DNA of 35,872 nt. Source: JAJYIV01 sp964616135. Its GTDB lineage: Bacteria; Patescibacteriota; Patescibacteriia; UBA9934; GWF2-40-263. The stretch is from positions 1 through 35,872 of the forward strand of contig CAZTTQ010000009.1 of the NCBI GenBank assembly GCA_964616135.1, given 5' to 3'. The position numbers and the translations under genes were made by a program. Shown here piece by piece: positions 7,271 to 13,765 of the stretch. The notes below the pieces were generated by a model that saw only the letters and a program-made list of their open reading frames with translations, was not told the DNA's origin and did no database searches. How positions within the stretch are numbered: position 1 is the first letter of the stretch; every line of letters begins with the position of its first letter.

Positions 7271-7972
7271 ATGCCTCATCCGAACAATCCGAAACACGTC
7301 GCGATCATTCCGGACGGCAACCGGCGTTGGGCCAAGGCCCAGGGTCTAGCGGTTTGGCACGGGCATGAAAAAGGCGTGCAGAGTTTCCGCCCCGTCATCC
7401 AAACGGCGCTGAAGGAAGGCATTCCCTATCTGTCCGCCTGGATGTGTTCAAAGGACAACCTGCAAAAGCGACCCAAAGAAGAAGTGGAGTTCCTCTACAA
7501 GGTCTTCGCCCAACTGTTCCGCGACCTGGGCGAGATGCCGGAACTTGATACGCACAACATCCGTGTCCAGGCGTTCGGCGAGTGGGAGAAGTACCAACCG
7601 CCGGAACTAGTGGAAGCGATCCGTACGCTGGAAGAACGGACAAAAACGCATGACCGGTTCTTCCTGAACCTGTTCGACGCCTATGACGGCATCTCGGAAA
7701 TGACACGGGCCGTTGCCGCCATCGCAAAGGAAGGCGTGGAAGACGTGACGCCGGCCACGATCAAGGCGCACTTGTACACCAAGGACTTGCCGCCCGTGGA
7801 CTTGGCCATCCGCACCGGCGGCGAACCGCATTGGAGCGGCGGCTTCCTCATGTGGGACGTCGCCAACGCCCAAATGCATTTCTCCGACCTCATGTGGCCG
7901 GACTTCGACGGCGCGGAATTTGAGAAAGTCTTGGAAGAATACCGCTCACGCGACCGGCGGCACGGGAAATAG
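7271..7972 (+). CDS. uppS: undecaprenyl diphosphate synthase-like cis-prenyltransferase
   Basis: Condenses isopentenyl diphosphate units on farnesyl diphosphate to give the C55 carrier for peptidoglycan and surface glycans. 233 residues. The start HVAIIPDGNRRWAKAQGL has the catalytic Asp and the diphosphate-binding DGNRRWA, followed by WHGHEKGVQ. The usual YAFSTENWxRP motif appears as SAWMCSKDNLQKRP, and the RTSGExRxSNF motif as RTGGEPHWSGGF. The family is clear but the active-site lining diverges, so chain length or partner may differ. No Shine-Dalgarno; it lies 19 bases after tRNA-Val on the same transcript. Confidence 0.9.
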   Translation: MPHPNNPKHVAIIPDGNRRWAKAQGLAVWHGHEKGVQSFRPVIQTALKEGIPYLSAWMCSKDNLQKRPKEEVEFLYKVFAQLFRDLGEMPELDTHNIRVQAFGEWEKYQPPELVEAIRTLEERTKTHDRFFLNLFDAYDGISEMTRAVAAIAKEGVEDVTPATIKAHLYTKDLPPVDLAIRTGGEPHWSGGFLMWDVANAQMHFSDLMWPDFDGAEFEKVLEEYRSRDRRHGK

Positions 7973-7980
7973 TCCGGGGC

Positions 7981-8009
7981 TTGCCCATTTCCCTTTCGTC
8001 CTGTACGAT
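7981..8009 (+). promoter_or_regulatory. promoter of tRNA-Leu(GAG)
   Basis: TTGCCC (7981-7986), 17-bp spacer, TACGAT (8004-8009), 20 bases before the tRNA. Confidence 0.65.
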
Positions 8010-8029
8010 TCCCCCCGCAACCGACACAT

Positions 8030-8116
8030 GCGGACGTGGCGGAATTGGTATACGCACTAGCTTGAGGGGCTAGCGCTCGCAAGGGCTTGAGGGTTCGAGT
8101 CCCTCCGTCCGCACCA
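8030..8116 (+). tRNA. tRNA-Leu (anticodon GAG)
   Basis: Class II tRNA with acceptor GCGGACG/CGTCCGC, anticodon stem CTAGC/GCTAG with loop TTGAGGG, a long variable arm CGCTCGCAAGGGC, T arm GAGGG-TTCGAGT-CCCTC, and encoded CCA at 8114-8116. It has its own promoter and a terminator immediately after. Confidence 0.95.
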
Positions 8117-8147
8117 AAAAGACCCGAGTAATCGGGTCTTTTTGTTT
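8116..8147 (+). terminator. bidirectional terminator after tRNA-Leu(GAG)
   Basis: Perfect 12-bp stem AAAAAGACCCGA/TCGGGTCTTTTT with a GTAA loop, followed by GTTTG. The A-run on the other side also lets it stop transcription of the convergent gene ending at 8150. Confidence 0.92.
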
Positions 8148-8149
8148 GC

Positions 8150-8908
8150 CTAGAACAGCCGTTCCCGGCCCATCACCACGCGGATCGCGCCGCGTTCGAC
8201 CGAGACGTCAAACCGGTCGGACTCAAACGCCTCACCATCCAAAAACGCCTTCACGGGTTGCGGGGACGTCACGGTGATCTTCTCCACAGGTAGGTGGGTG
8301 ACGCCCAATTTGGTGCGCTTGAGGAATCCCCAATTGCCTTTCACCGTCACGCGAAGCAACACATCCAGCCGGCCGTCCGTCGGATCGGAAGACGCGCGGT
8401 TGGGCACACCCTGGACGCCGCTCCCCAGGTTCACGATATCGAGCAACCCCCTGTTCACCGGATGCATGGAGCAGTTTTTGCCGCAGGACAGTTCCCCGCC
8501 AAATTCCGGAATGGAAAAGTTCATCAGGAATCGCGCGCCGTTGGCCGTGCCAAGGTCCACCGTCTCCACGATGCGGGCGGACAGGATGTCGCAGGCCGCT
8601 ACCGCGGCGGGAATGCCGAAGAGTTTCGCCAGGGTCCCCGGCTCCCCAAGCGGGATCATGCCGAGCGTGGCCCCACCCTCTGCCACGACGTCCAGGATTT
8701 TACGCACCGTCCGGTCGTCCCCCACGGCGACCACGCTGGAGGCGCCCCGACGAATTTCATCCCGAATCATCTCCTGGGGGTCGCGAAACAGCGCCAGGCG
8801 GGCGATCTTGCCGGCGATGCCTAAGTCGGTCAGGCGGTTCTCAATCTGTAACAGGTCTTTTTCGAACCGCTTGTCCTGGATGAATTCGTCGTAGACGTAC
8901 AGGTACAC
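8150..8908 (-). CDS. diacylglycerol kinase / lipid kinase family protein
   Basis: 252 residues resembling the DAGK catalytic fold of lipid and sphingosine kinases. The signature nucleotide-binding GGDGT appears as VAVGDDRTVRKILDVV (residues ~61-76), and the next family element as MIPLGEPGTLAKLFGIP. The C-terminal beta-rich half carries the DGRLDVLL and VKAFLDGEAFES motifs. It probably phosphorylates a lipid on the cytoplasmic membrane face; the G-D substitution in the glycine motif may lower ATP use. The start is GTG, 15 bases after the bactofilin stop, so it is probably in the same transcript. Confidence 0.75.
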   Translation of the reverse strand: MYLYVYDEFIQDKRFEKDLLQIENRLTDLGIAGKIARLALFRDPQEMIRDEIRRGASSVVAVGDDRTVRKILDVVAEGGATLGMIPLGEPGTLAKLFGIPAAVAACDILSARIVETVDLGTANGARFLMNFSIPEFGGELSCGKNCSMHPVNRGLLDIVNLGSGVQGVPNRASSDPTDGRLDVLLRVTVKGNWGFLKRTKLGVTHLPVEKITVTSPQPVKAFLDGEAFESDRFDVSVERGAIRVVMGRERLF

Positions 8909-8923
8909 AGGCGGGCCGCGGCC

Positions 8924-9265
8924 TTATTCCTCTCCCTTACCGCCGACCATGGAGACGCGGCCGTTTACCTGGGCACCGGCGGCCACGGACAGGACGCGGG
9001 CGGACACGTCGCCTTCCACATGGCAGGTCTCCAACAATTCCAAGCGGTCTTCCACGCGGATGTTCCCCTTAATGCGACCAGCGACGACCGCGGAAGACGC
9101 GGCCACCTCCGCCTCAATGACCGCGTCTTCTCCCACGCGGAGATGCGACGCCGTGCGGACGGAACCGGACACTTCCCCATCAATCACGACGTCCCCCTGG
9201 CTCGCAAAATCCCCTTCCAGTTTGACCCCCTGCGCGATAATCGTTTCCTGTTGTGCGTTGGCCAT
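8924..9265 (-). CDS. bactofilin (polymer-forming cytoskeletal protein)
   Basis: 113 residues from the ATG at 9265 (MANAQQETIIAQG). Bactofilins form non-polar filaments from a right-handed beta-helix and scaffold cell-shape or surface machinery. The core shows the repeating hydrophobic-Gly pattern: GDVVIDGEVSGSV, SSAVVAGRIKGNI, CHVEGDVSARVLSVAAGAQV, NGRVSMVGG. There is a short charged tail but no membrane anchor. A lipid-kinase-like gene follows, so both may concern envelope organisation (inference). Confidence 0.88.
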   Translation of the reverse strand: MANAQQETIIAQGVKLEGDFASQGDVVIDGEVSGSVRTASHLRVGEDAVIEAEVAASSAVVAGRIKGNIRVEDRLELLETCHVEGDVSARVLSVAAGAQVNGRVSMVGGKGEE

Positions 9266-9337
9266 AACGGTATGTATGCCGAACAAAAGCTAAAACCCTC
9301 CATTTCCGGAGAGTTTAGCATAGCCGCCTCGGTTCCA

Positions 9338-11050
9338 CTACATTTCTTTCACCGTGTCCATCCCAAGGACCCGGAGACCGTTTTCCAGGGTCTGTAGAAC
9401 CGCCTCGCACAGGGCAAGCCGCTGGCCCATGAGCTTCTTGTCTTCCGCGGCCAATACGGGGGCGGCCTCGTAGAATTCCGCGAACCGTTTTGCCAAGTCG
9501 AACACGTGTTGGGCCAGGCCGGACAGGCGCGACTCGGTCGCCGCGGCATACACGGCGTCCGGATAAGACGCGATGGCGAGCAGGAGGTTCTTTTCTGCCG
9601 GCAAAACCAACGCGTCCGCGGCCTGGATCTTTTTGGCGCGGCCGGCCTTTTTCAAAATGCTCTTGATGCGGGCCGATGTATAGAGCAAATACGGGCCCGT
9701 GAACCCTTCAAACGCCAGGGATTCCTCCATGTCGAAGGTAATCTTTTTGTCCAAGTCCTGGCGCAGCATGGCGAAGCGCATCGCGCCGAAGGCGACCGCG
9801 CGCGCGGCCGCTTCCACGCGCTTGTCCGTCCAGTCCGCGTGGCGGGCGCGCGTCTGGGTGCGCGCTTCTTCCACCATAGCGTCGCGGAAGAACTCATAGC
9901 GGATGATGTTCCCCTTGCGGGAGGCCATCGCGCCGTCTTTCAGCGTGACGAATTCGTACGACACGTGCTGGGTTTCCTCTTCCCGGCCCATTTTCTTCAG
10001 CGTCGCGAAGAGCTGGTTCATGACCAGGGACTGGCGGGCGTCGATGACGTACAGGCTGCGCTTGGCGCCGTAGTCCTCCGCCTTGCGGACCGCCAACGCC
10101 AAGTCCTTGGCGTTATAGAGCAACGTGCCGTCGGATTTCACCAACAGGTTCACGCCGAGCTTTTCGGCCTCCAAATCCACGATCCAAGCGCCGTTGGAGT
10201 GGGTGATGACGCCCCGCTTGATCAAGTCCTCGATGATCGACTTGGTCTCCCCGATCAACTCGCTTTCGTAGTAGTTGGCGCGGATCGGAAGGGCCAGCTC
10301 CTTGAACACGGCCGTGAGGTATTTGATGGACCAGGCGCGGGTCTTCTTCCACAACTTATAATACGGACCTTGTCCGGCCTCCAAGTCCCGGTGCATGGCC
10401 GAGACTTCTTCCTTCACGGCCGGGTTCGCGTCCGCCGCGGTGGTCGCCTCGGCGTACATGCGGCCCATGAAGCTGACCGCGTCTTCGTCCTTGGGCGGCA
10501 AGGGGCCCTTATAGACGTTTTGGATGCCCCACAAGCACAAGGCGACGTGGGCGCCCAAATCATTCACGTAAGAAACGGGGATGACGTCAAAACCGGCCGC
10601 GTCGAGCGCGTGGACCAGGGCCTGGCCGACGAACACGTTGCGCAAGTGGCCGATATGCACGTCCTTGTGCGTGTTCAGGTTGGCGTATTCCACCATGACG
10701 CGGACCTTGCTGCCCGTATCCGAGCGGCCGTAGTCCGCCCCCGCGCGCTTCACCTGGTCCAACACCACGCTGCCCAGGACGGCCGGATCCAAGAGGAAGT
10801 TCACGTAGGGCCCGAGGGCGGTAACAGACTTCACGTAGCCCTTCGGTCCGATTTTGGCGGCCAACTCCGCGGCGATTTCCGCCGGATTGCGCTTCAACGC
10901 CTTGCCCAAGCCGAAACACGGGAACGCGATGTCCCCGAGGGCCGGATTCGGCGGAACGGACAGGTCGGCGGGCGTCGGGGTGTATTCCTTCCCCATGGCC
11001 CGCTTGATGTCCGTCAATACCTGTTGTTTTGCCTCAGGGAGCGCGTACAT
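9338..11050 (-). CDS. argS: arginyl-tRNA synthetase
   Basis: Class I synthetase charging tRNA-Arg. 570 residues, normal length. The N-terminal Add-1 domain (first ~100 residues) precedes VEYANLNTHKDVHIGHLRN, which has the HIGH signature. The second signature is the atypical MASRKGN (in place of KMSKS), known for many ArgRS. The C-terminal anticodon-binding domain contains EGFTGPYLLYTSARIKSIL and ends in MDTVKEM. The ATG is one base after the tyrS stop, so the two are one operon under the tyrS promoter. Confidence 0.96.
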   Translation of the reverse strand: MYALPEAKQQVLTDIKRAMGKEYTPTPADLSVPPNPALGDIAFPCFGLGKALKRNPAEIAAELAAKIGPKGYVKSVTALGPYVNFLLDPAVLGSVVLDQVKRAGADYGRSDTGSKVRVMVEYANLNTHKDVHIGHLRNVFVGQALVHALDAAGFDVIPVSYVNDLGAHVALCLWGIQNVYKGPLPPKDEDAVSFMGRMYAEATTAADANPAVKEEVSAMHRDLEAGQGPYYKLWKKTRAWSIKYLTAVFKELALPIRANYYESELIGETKSIIEDLIKRGVITHSNGAWIVDLEAEKLGVNLLVKSDGTLLYNAKDLALAVRKAEDYGAKRSLYVIDARQSLVMNQLFATLKKMGREEETQHVSYEFVTLKDGAMASRKGNIIRYEFFRDAMVEEARTQTRARHADWTDKRVEAAARAVAFGAMRFAMLRQDLDKKITFDMEESLAFEGFTGPYLLYTSARIKSILKKAGRAKKIQAADALVLPAEKNLLLAIASYPDAVYAAATESRLSGLAQHVFDLAKRFAEFYEAAPVLAAEDKKLMGQRLALCEAVLQTLENGLRVLGMDTVKEM

Positions 11051-11051
11051 A

Positions 11052-12254
11052 CTAGACCAGCTTCACGAAATGCCGCTTACCCTTTTGGAGAATGGAGCCG
11101 GGCGCCACCTCGGCTTCTACGTCCGTTACGGTATTTCCATCCACTTTCACTCCGCCCTGCTCAATTTGGCGCCGGGCGTCGCTCTTGGACGTGACGGCGG
11201 CAGAAGCGACGAGCGCATCCACGACCTTGGTGGGGCCGGCGAGCTTCAGCTCCGGCATGTCCTCCGGCGTCTCATGCTTTTGGAAGAGTTTTACGAAGCC
11301 TTCCGCGGCAACGGCAGCTGCTTCCGGACCATGGAACTGCGTCACGATCTGACGGGCCAACTGGTCCTTGGCATCCCGCGGATTCAGGGTCTCCGAACTC
11401 AAGCCACGGGAAATGACGCGCAAGTCCGTGGACGACAAATCCGTGAGGATTTCAAAACCGGACATGATCATGCCGTCGGGCCAACTCATGACCTTGCCGT
11501 ACATATCCTCCGGAGAATCCCCGAGGGCGATCATGTTTCCCTCACTCTTCCCCATTTTCTTGCCGGTGGGGTCCGTCAGCAGCTTCATGGCGACGACGAA
11601 TTTTTCCTTGCCCAGCACCGCTCTCACCAAGTCGCGGCCAGCCAGCATGTTGAAGGACTGGTCGTTACCGCCGATTTCGCCGTCCGTTTTGAGCGCGACC
11701 GAATCATGGCCCTGCATGAGCGGGTACAGGAATTCGTGCATGTGGATGGGCTTTCCTTCTTCCAGACGCTTCTCAAACATATCGCGTTCCAACATCTGTT
11801 GGACCGTGAAATGCGAAGCGAGCCCAACGACGTCGGCAAAGGCCATCTTGGCCAACCATTCGCTGTTGTAGCGAAGTTCGACCGGATTCTCTCCGCCGAA
11901 ATCCAAAATTTTTCCCGCCTGTTCCTTGTACGACGCCGCGTTCGCCAAGACCTCCTCACGCGAGAGTGCCTTGCGGGCGGCGGCTTTGTCCGTGGGGTCG
12001 CCGATCATGGCGGTGAAGTCGCCGATGAGTAGCACGACCTTGTGGCCCAGGTCCTGCCAGGCGCGCAGCTTGCGCAGGTTGATGGCGTGACCCAAATGAA
12101 GCGAGGGTCCGGTCGGGTCAATGCCGAAATACATCGTCAGCGGCTTGCCCTCCGCCAGGCGCGCACGCAAAAAGTCGGCCGACGGAAAGACGCGTTCAAC
12201 GCCGCGGGTCAGAAAGGCCTCGATCGCTTCAGGATTGGTGACGACGGAGTTCAT
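11052..12254 (-). CDS. tyrS: tyrosyl-tRNA synthetase
   Basis: Class I synthetase charging tRNA-Tyr. 400 residues from the ATG at 12254 (MNSVVTNPEAIEAFLTRG). Motifs in order: YFGIDPTGPSLHLGHAIN (HIGH variant HLGH), GDFTAMIGDPTDK, GGNDQSFNMLAGRDLV, GKKMGKSEGN (KMSKS variant), then a C-terminal S4 RNA-binding domain from about residue 335. The frame is open far upstream, but a promoter at 12264-12292 fixes this start with only nine bases between the -10 and the ATG, so the message is probably leaderless. argS follows after one base. Confidence 0.96.
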   Translation of the reverse strand: MNSVVTNPEAIEAFLTRGVERVFPSADFLRARLAEGKPLTMYFGIDPTGPSLHLGHAINLRKLRAWQDLGHKVVLLIGDFTAMIGDPTDKAAARKALSREEVLANAASYKEQAGKILDFGGENPVELRYNSEWLAKMAFADVVGLASHFTVQQMLERDMFEKRLEEGKPIHMHEFLYPLMQGHDSVALKTDGEIGGNDQSFNMLAGRDLVRAVLGKEKFVVAMKLLTDPTGKKMGKSEGNMIALGDSPEDMYGKVMSWPDGMIMSGFEILTDLSSTDLRVISRGLSSETLNPRDAKDQLARQIVTQFHGPEAAAVAAEGFVKLFQKHETPEDMPELKLAGPTKVVDALVASAAVTSKSDARRQIEQGGVKVDGNTVTDVEAEVAPGSILQKGKRHFVKLV

Positions 12255-12263
12255 ATCGGTGGA

Positions 12264-12292
12264 AGCGTAGCGGAATTGTCGGGATTTCGCAA
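12264..12292 (-). promoter_or_regulatory. promoter of tyrS-argS
   Basis: TTGCGA (12287-12292), 17-bp spacer, TACGCT (12264-12269) on the minus strand, nine bases before the tyrS ATG. Confidence 0.6.
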
Positions 12293-12479
12293 TGATTTGC
12301 GTATTTTTTGGCGTTCCCCTATTCTTTCGTCTGGGCCAACCGACGCGCACGGCACTGCCACAGATCCTCCAGAAGAGGCCGCACGAGACACACCCGCACG
12401 GCCAACAGCCAAGCGTTGTGCTCCCGTCACACCCCGGCTTCGGCACGGGACACCCCCTTCGTGACGGAGGAGGCGCGCC

Positions 12480-12635
12480 ATGCGTCGGTACGTGAAGCAC
12501 GTCGAACTCGTTCGTTGCGGATTCGGTGGCTGTTCCGCGCCGAGCCGACCCCTGCCCCAGCAGTGTCCGTCCCCCGTGCGGGGGATCCGGCGCTATTGGC
12601 GGCAATGGCCGGCAGACAACGGGTTTCCTCACTAG
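12480..12635 (+). CDS. possible small protein, 51 residues
   Basis: An ATG at 12480 follows a strong Shine-Dalgarno GGAGGAGG (12466-12473) at six bases, the best ribosome site in this part of the window. The frame runs 51 codons, begins MRRYVKHVELVRCGFGGCSA and ends WRQWPADNGFPH. It is basic, with three cysteines and a Pro/Arg-rich middle; no domain is recognised. A hairpin with arms CCGTCAC/GTGACGG lies directly upstream, partly overlapping the Shine-Dalgarno, and a terminator follows 55 bases after the stop. This is the same layout as the neighbouring accessory genes. It may be a chance frame in GC-rich DNA. Confidence 0.42.
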   Translation: MRRYVKHVELVRCGFGGCSAPSRPLPQQCPSPVRGIRRYWRQWPADNGFPH

Positions 12636-12690
12636 GCCCCCTGGGACGCCGGAGCGTGTCCGCTCTCCGTCGCGTCCCGTTTCTCCCCCT

Positions 12691-12715
12691 CCCGCGCCTT
12701 GCGCGGGCTTTTGTT
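12691..12715 (+). terminator. rho-independent terminator
   Basis: CCCGCGC, loop CTT, GCGCGGG, then CTTTTGTTT. It ends whatever is transcribed from the 12480 region and lies just before the next promoter. Confidence 0.8.
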
Positions 12716-12721
12716 TGCCCG

Positions 12722-12750
12722 TTGACAAACGGCTGAAAACGGGGTAGGTT
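12722..12750 (+). promoter_or_regulatory. promoter of the 12785 gene
   Basis: Consensus TTGACA (12722-12727), 17-bp spacer, TAGGTT (12745-12750). The ~27-nt leader carries a small CCGCC/GGCGG hairpin and then GAGG. Confidence 0.8.
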
Positions 12751-12784
12751 CGGCTTCCGCCCCCGTAAGGCGGAATGAGGATCC

Positions 12785-13684
12785 ATGTCCAATACGGAAA
12801 CGGTGTTTCCAAAAACGCACGTTCCGCTCGGCATCTCCTTGGAACGCTCGCTAGTCGACCAACTGCGGGCGGCGGGATGCGACCTGCATACCAACCCCGT
12901 CCTCGACCGGGAATGGAAGGCGGATGCCGTTATCTTCGCCGTGCGCGGGAGGAAATTACCGCGGCCCGTTTTCCTCCAGTACACGACGATCCCCGGGTAC
13001 GCCTGCAAGATGGAAACGTTCTTGCGCATCCGGGAGGCACGGCGGCAGTCGGGAATCTACCTCGAGGCGCCGCACACCAACATCCACCGGAGCACCAAGG
13101 TGGTGTTGGATCTCGCAGGCGGCCCCCTGGCCGAAGAAGTGGAGGAACCGGTCGTCCTTCACGCCAACCCGGACCAACCCGGTCCTGGCGTGCTCAAGGA
13201 CGTCATCGCGAAGCTCTCCCGTGCGTTCAATGACCCCACACAGGAACACAGGCGGCGTACGGGCTTCGTCGTTGGCACGGACTGCTCGCGCCTCCACCTC
13301 GCCCTCGTCCTGGACAACGCGGACGCGATCGAACGGCCCTGCCAGTTCCGTACCTGCGCGGACTACGCGCTCCACCAATACTTGGTCTACGCCCGGTTTG
13401 AACCGCGCGCCGTCCGGTGGCAGGTGCCCGTCAGTTTCGTTCCCCCGTCCACCGAGCATCCATACGGGTACGGCATCCGGTTCGCCGATCCAGCGTACGG
13501 CCGCTGGCTGACCCGGTTCCTGCGCGAAGAGCACCTGATCTTCGACCGGTTCCGCTGGTCGAACGATGCGCCCCCGGAAATCAAACGCGCCCACGCCGCC
13601 ACCGGTCTCGTCATCTTCGACCTGATCATGGAGGGCCTCCAGCGCGGATACCACCTCCCCCAGACCTACGAGCGCTGGTGGTGA
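12785..13684 (+). CDS. hypothetical protein, 299 residues, accessory
   Basis: Not recognised. Well supported as a gene: consensus promoter, leader hairpin, GAGG four bases before the ATG, and a strong terminator directly after. The N-terminal ~90 residues (LERSLVDQLRAAGCDLHTNP, WKADAVIFAVRGRK, RPVFLQYTT, CKMETFLRIRE) have an alternating helix/strand pattern with a D...Q-x-T core that recalls PD-(D/E)XK-type folds, but the catalytic E-x-K is not evident. The middle (HANPDQPGPGVLKDVIAKL, TGFVVGTDCSRLHLALVLDN) looks like a second alpha/beta domain. The C-terminus is Trp/Arg-rich and ends YERWW. No signal peptide or membrane helix, so probably cytoplasmic. Confidence 0.75.
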   Translation: MSNTETVFPKTHVPLGISLERSLVDQLRAAGCDLHTNPVLDREWKADAVIFAVRGRKLPRPVFLQYTTIPGYACKMETFLRIREARRQSGIYLEAPHTNIHRSTKVVLDLAGGPLAEEVEEPVVLHANPDQPGPGVLKDVIAKLSRAFNDPTQEHRRRTGFVVGTDCSRLHLALVLDNADAIERPCQFRTCADYALHQYLVYARFEPRAVRWQVPVSFVPPSTEHPYGYGIRFADPAYGRWLTRFLREEHLIFDRFRWSNDAPPEIKRAHAATGLVIFDLIMEGLQRGYHLPQTYERWW

Positions 13685-13693
13685 CCGGTTCTC

Positions 13694-13732
13694 CCCCTTC
13701 CGCCCACACGCGTGCGGAAGGGGTCTTTTTTT
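13694..13732 (+). terminator. rho-independent terminator after the 12785 gene
   Basis: CCCCTTCCGC (13694-13703) pairs with GCGGAAGGGG (13714-13723) and is followed by TC and a T-run. Confidence 0.9.
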
Positions 13733-13736
13733 ACGC

Positions 13737-13762
13737 AACAACCGCCCCGGAGGGCGGTTGTT
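13737..13762. terminator. hairpin between convergent genes (end of valS)
   Basis: AACAACCGCCC pairs with GGGCGGTTGTT around four bases. It lies four bases after the valS stop and has a GTTTGTTT tail on the plus strand, so it may act in both directions. Confidence 0.75.
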
Positions 13763-13765
13763 TGT

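Larger units (their letters stand above)
12255..12784. other. 530-bp accessory intergenic region between tyrS and the 12785 gene
   Basis: Contains the tyrS promoter, an inverted repeat CCGTCAC/GTGACGG (12424-12430 and 12461-12467), a possible 51-residue gene (12480-12635), a terminator (12691-12715) and the promoter of the next gene (12722-12750). The remaining sequence (12293-12423, 12636-12690) shows no feature I can name. I looked for conserved RNase P, tmRNA and SRP RNA motifs on both strands and found none. Confidence 0.6.

Noticed and set aside
12255..12784. RNase P, tmRNA or SRP RNA in the long gap after tyrS
   Set aside because: None of the conserved core motifs of these RNAs is present on either strand, and the pairing found is limited to single hairpins.
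12254..12812. 186-codon N-terminal extension of TyrRS
   Set aside because: The extension is low complexity, crosses a promoter and is not part of the family; the ATG at 12254 gives the normal 400-residue enzyme.
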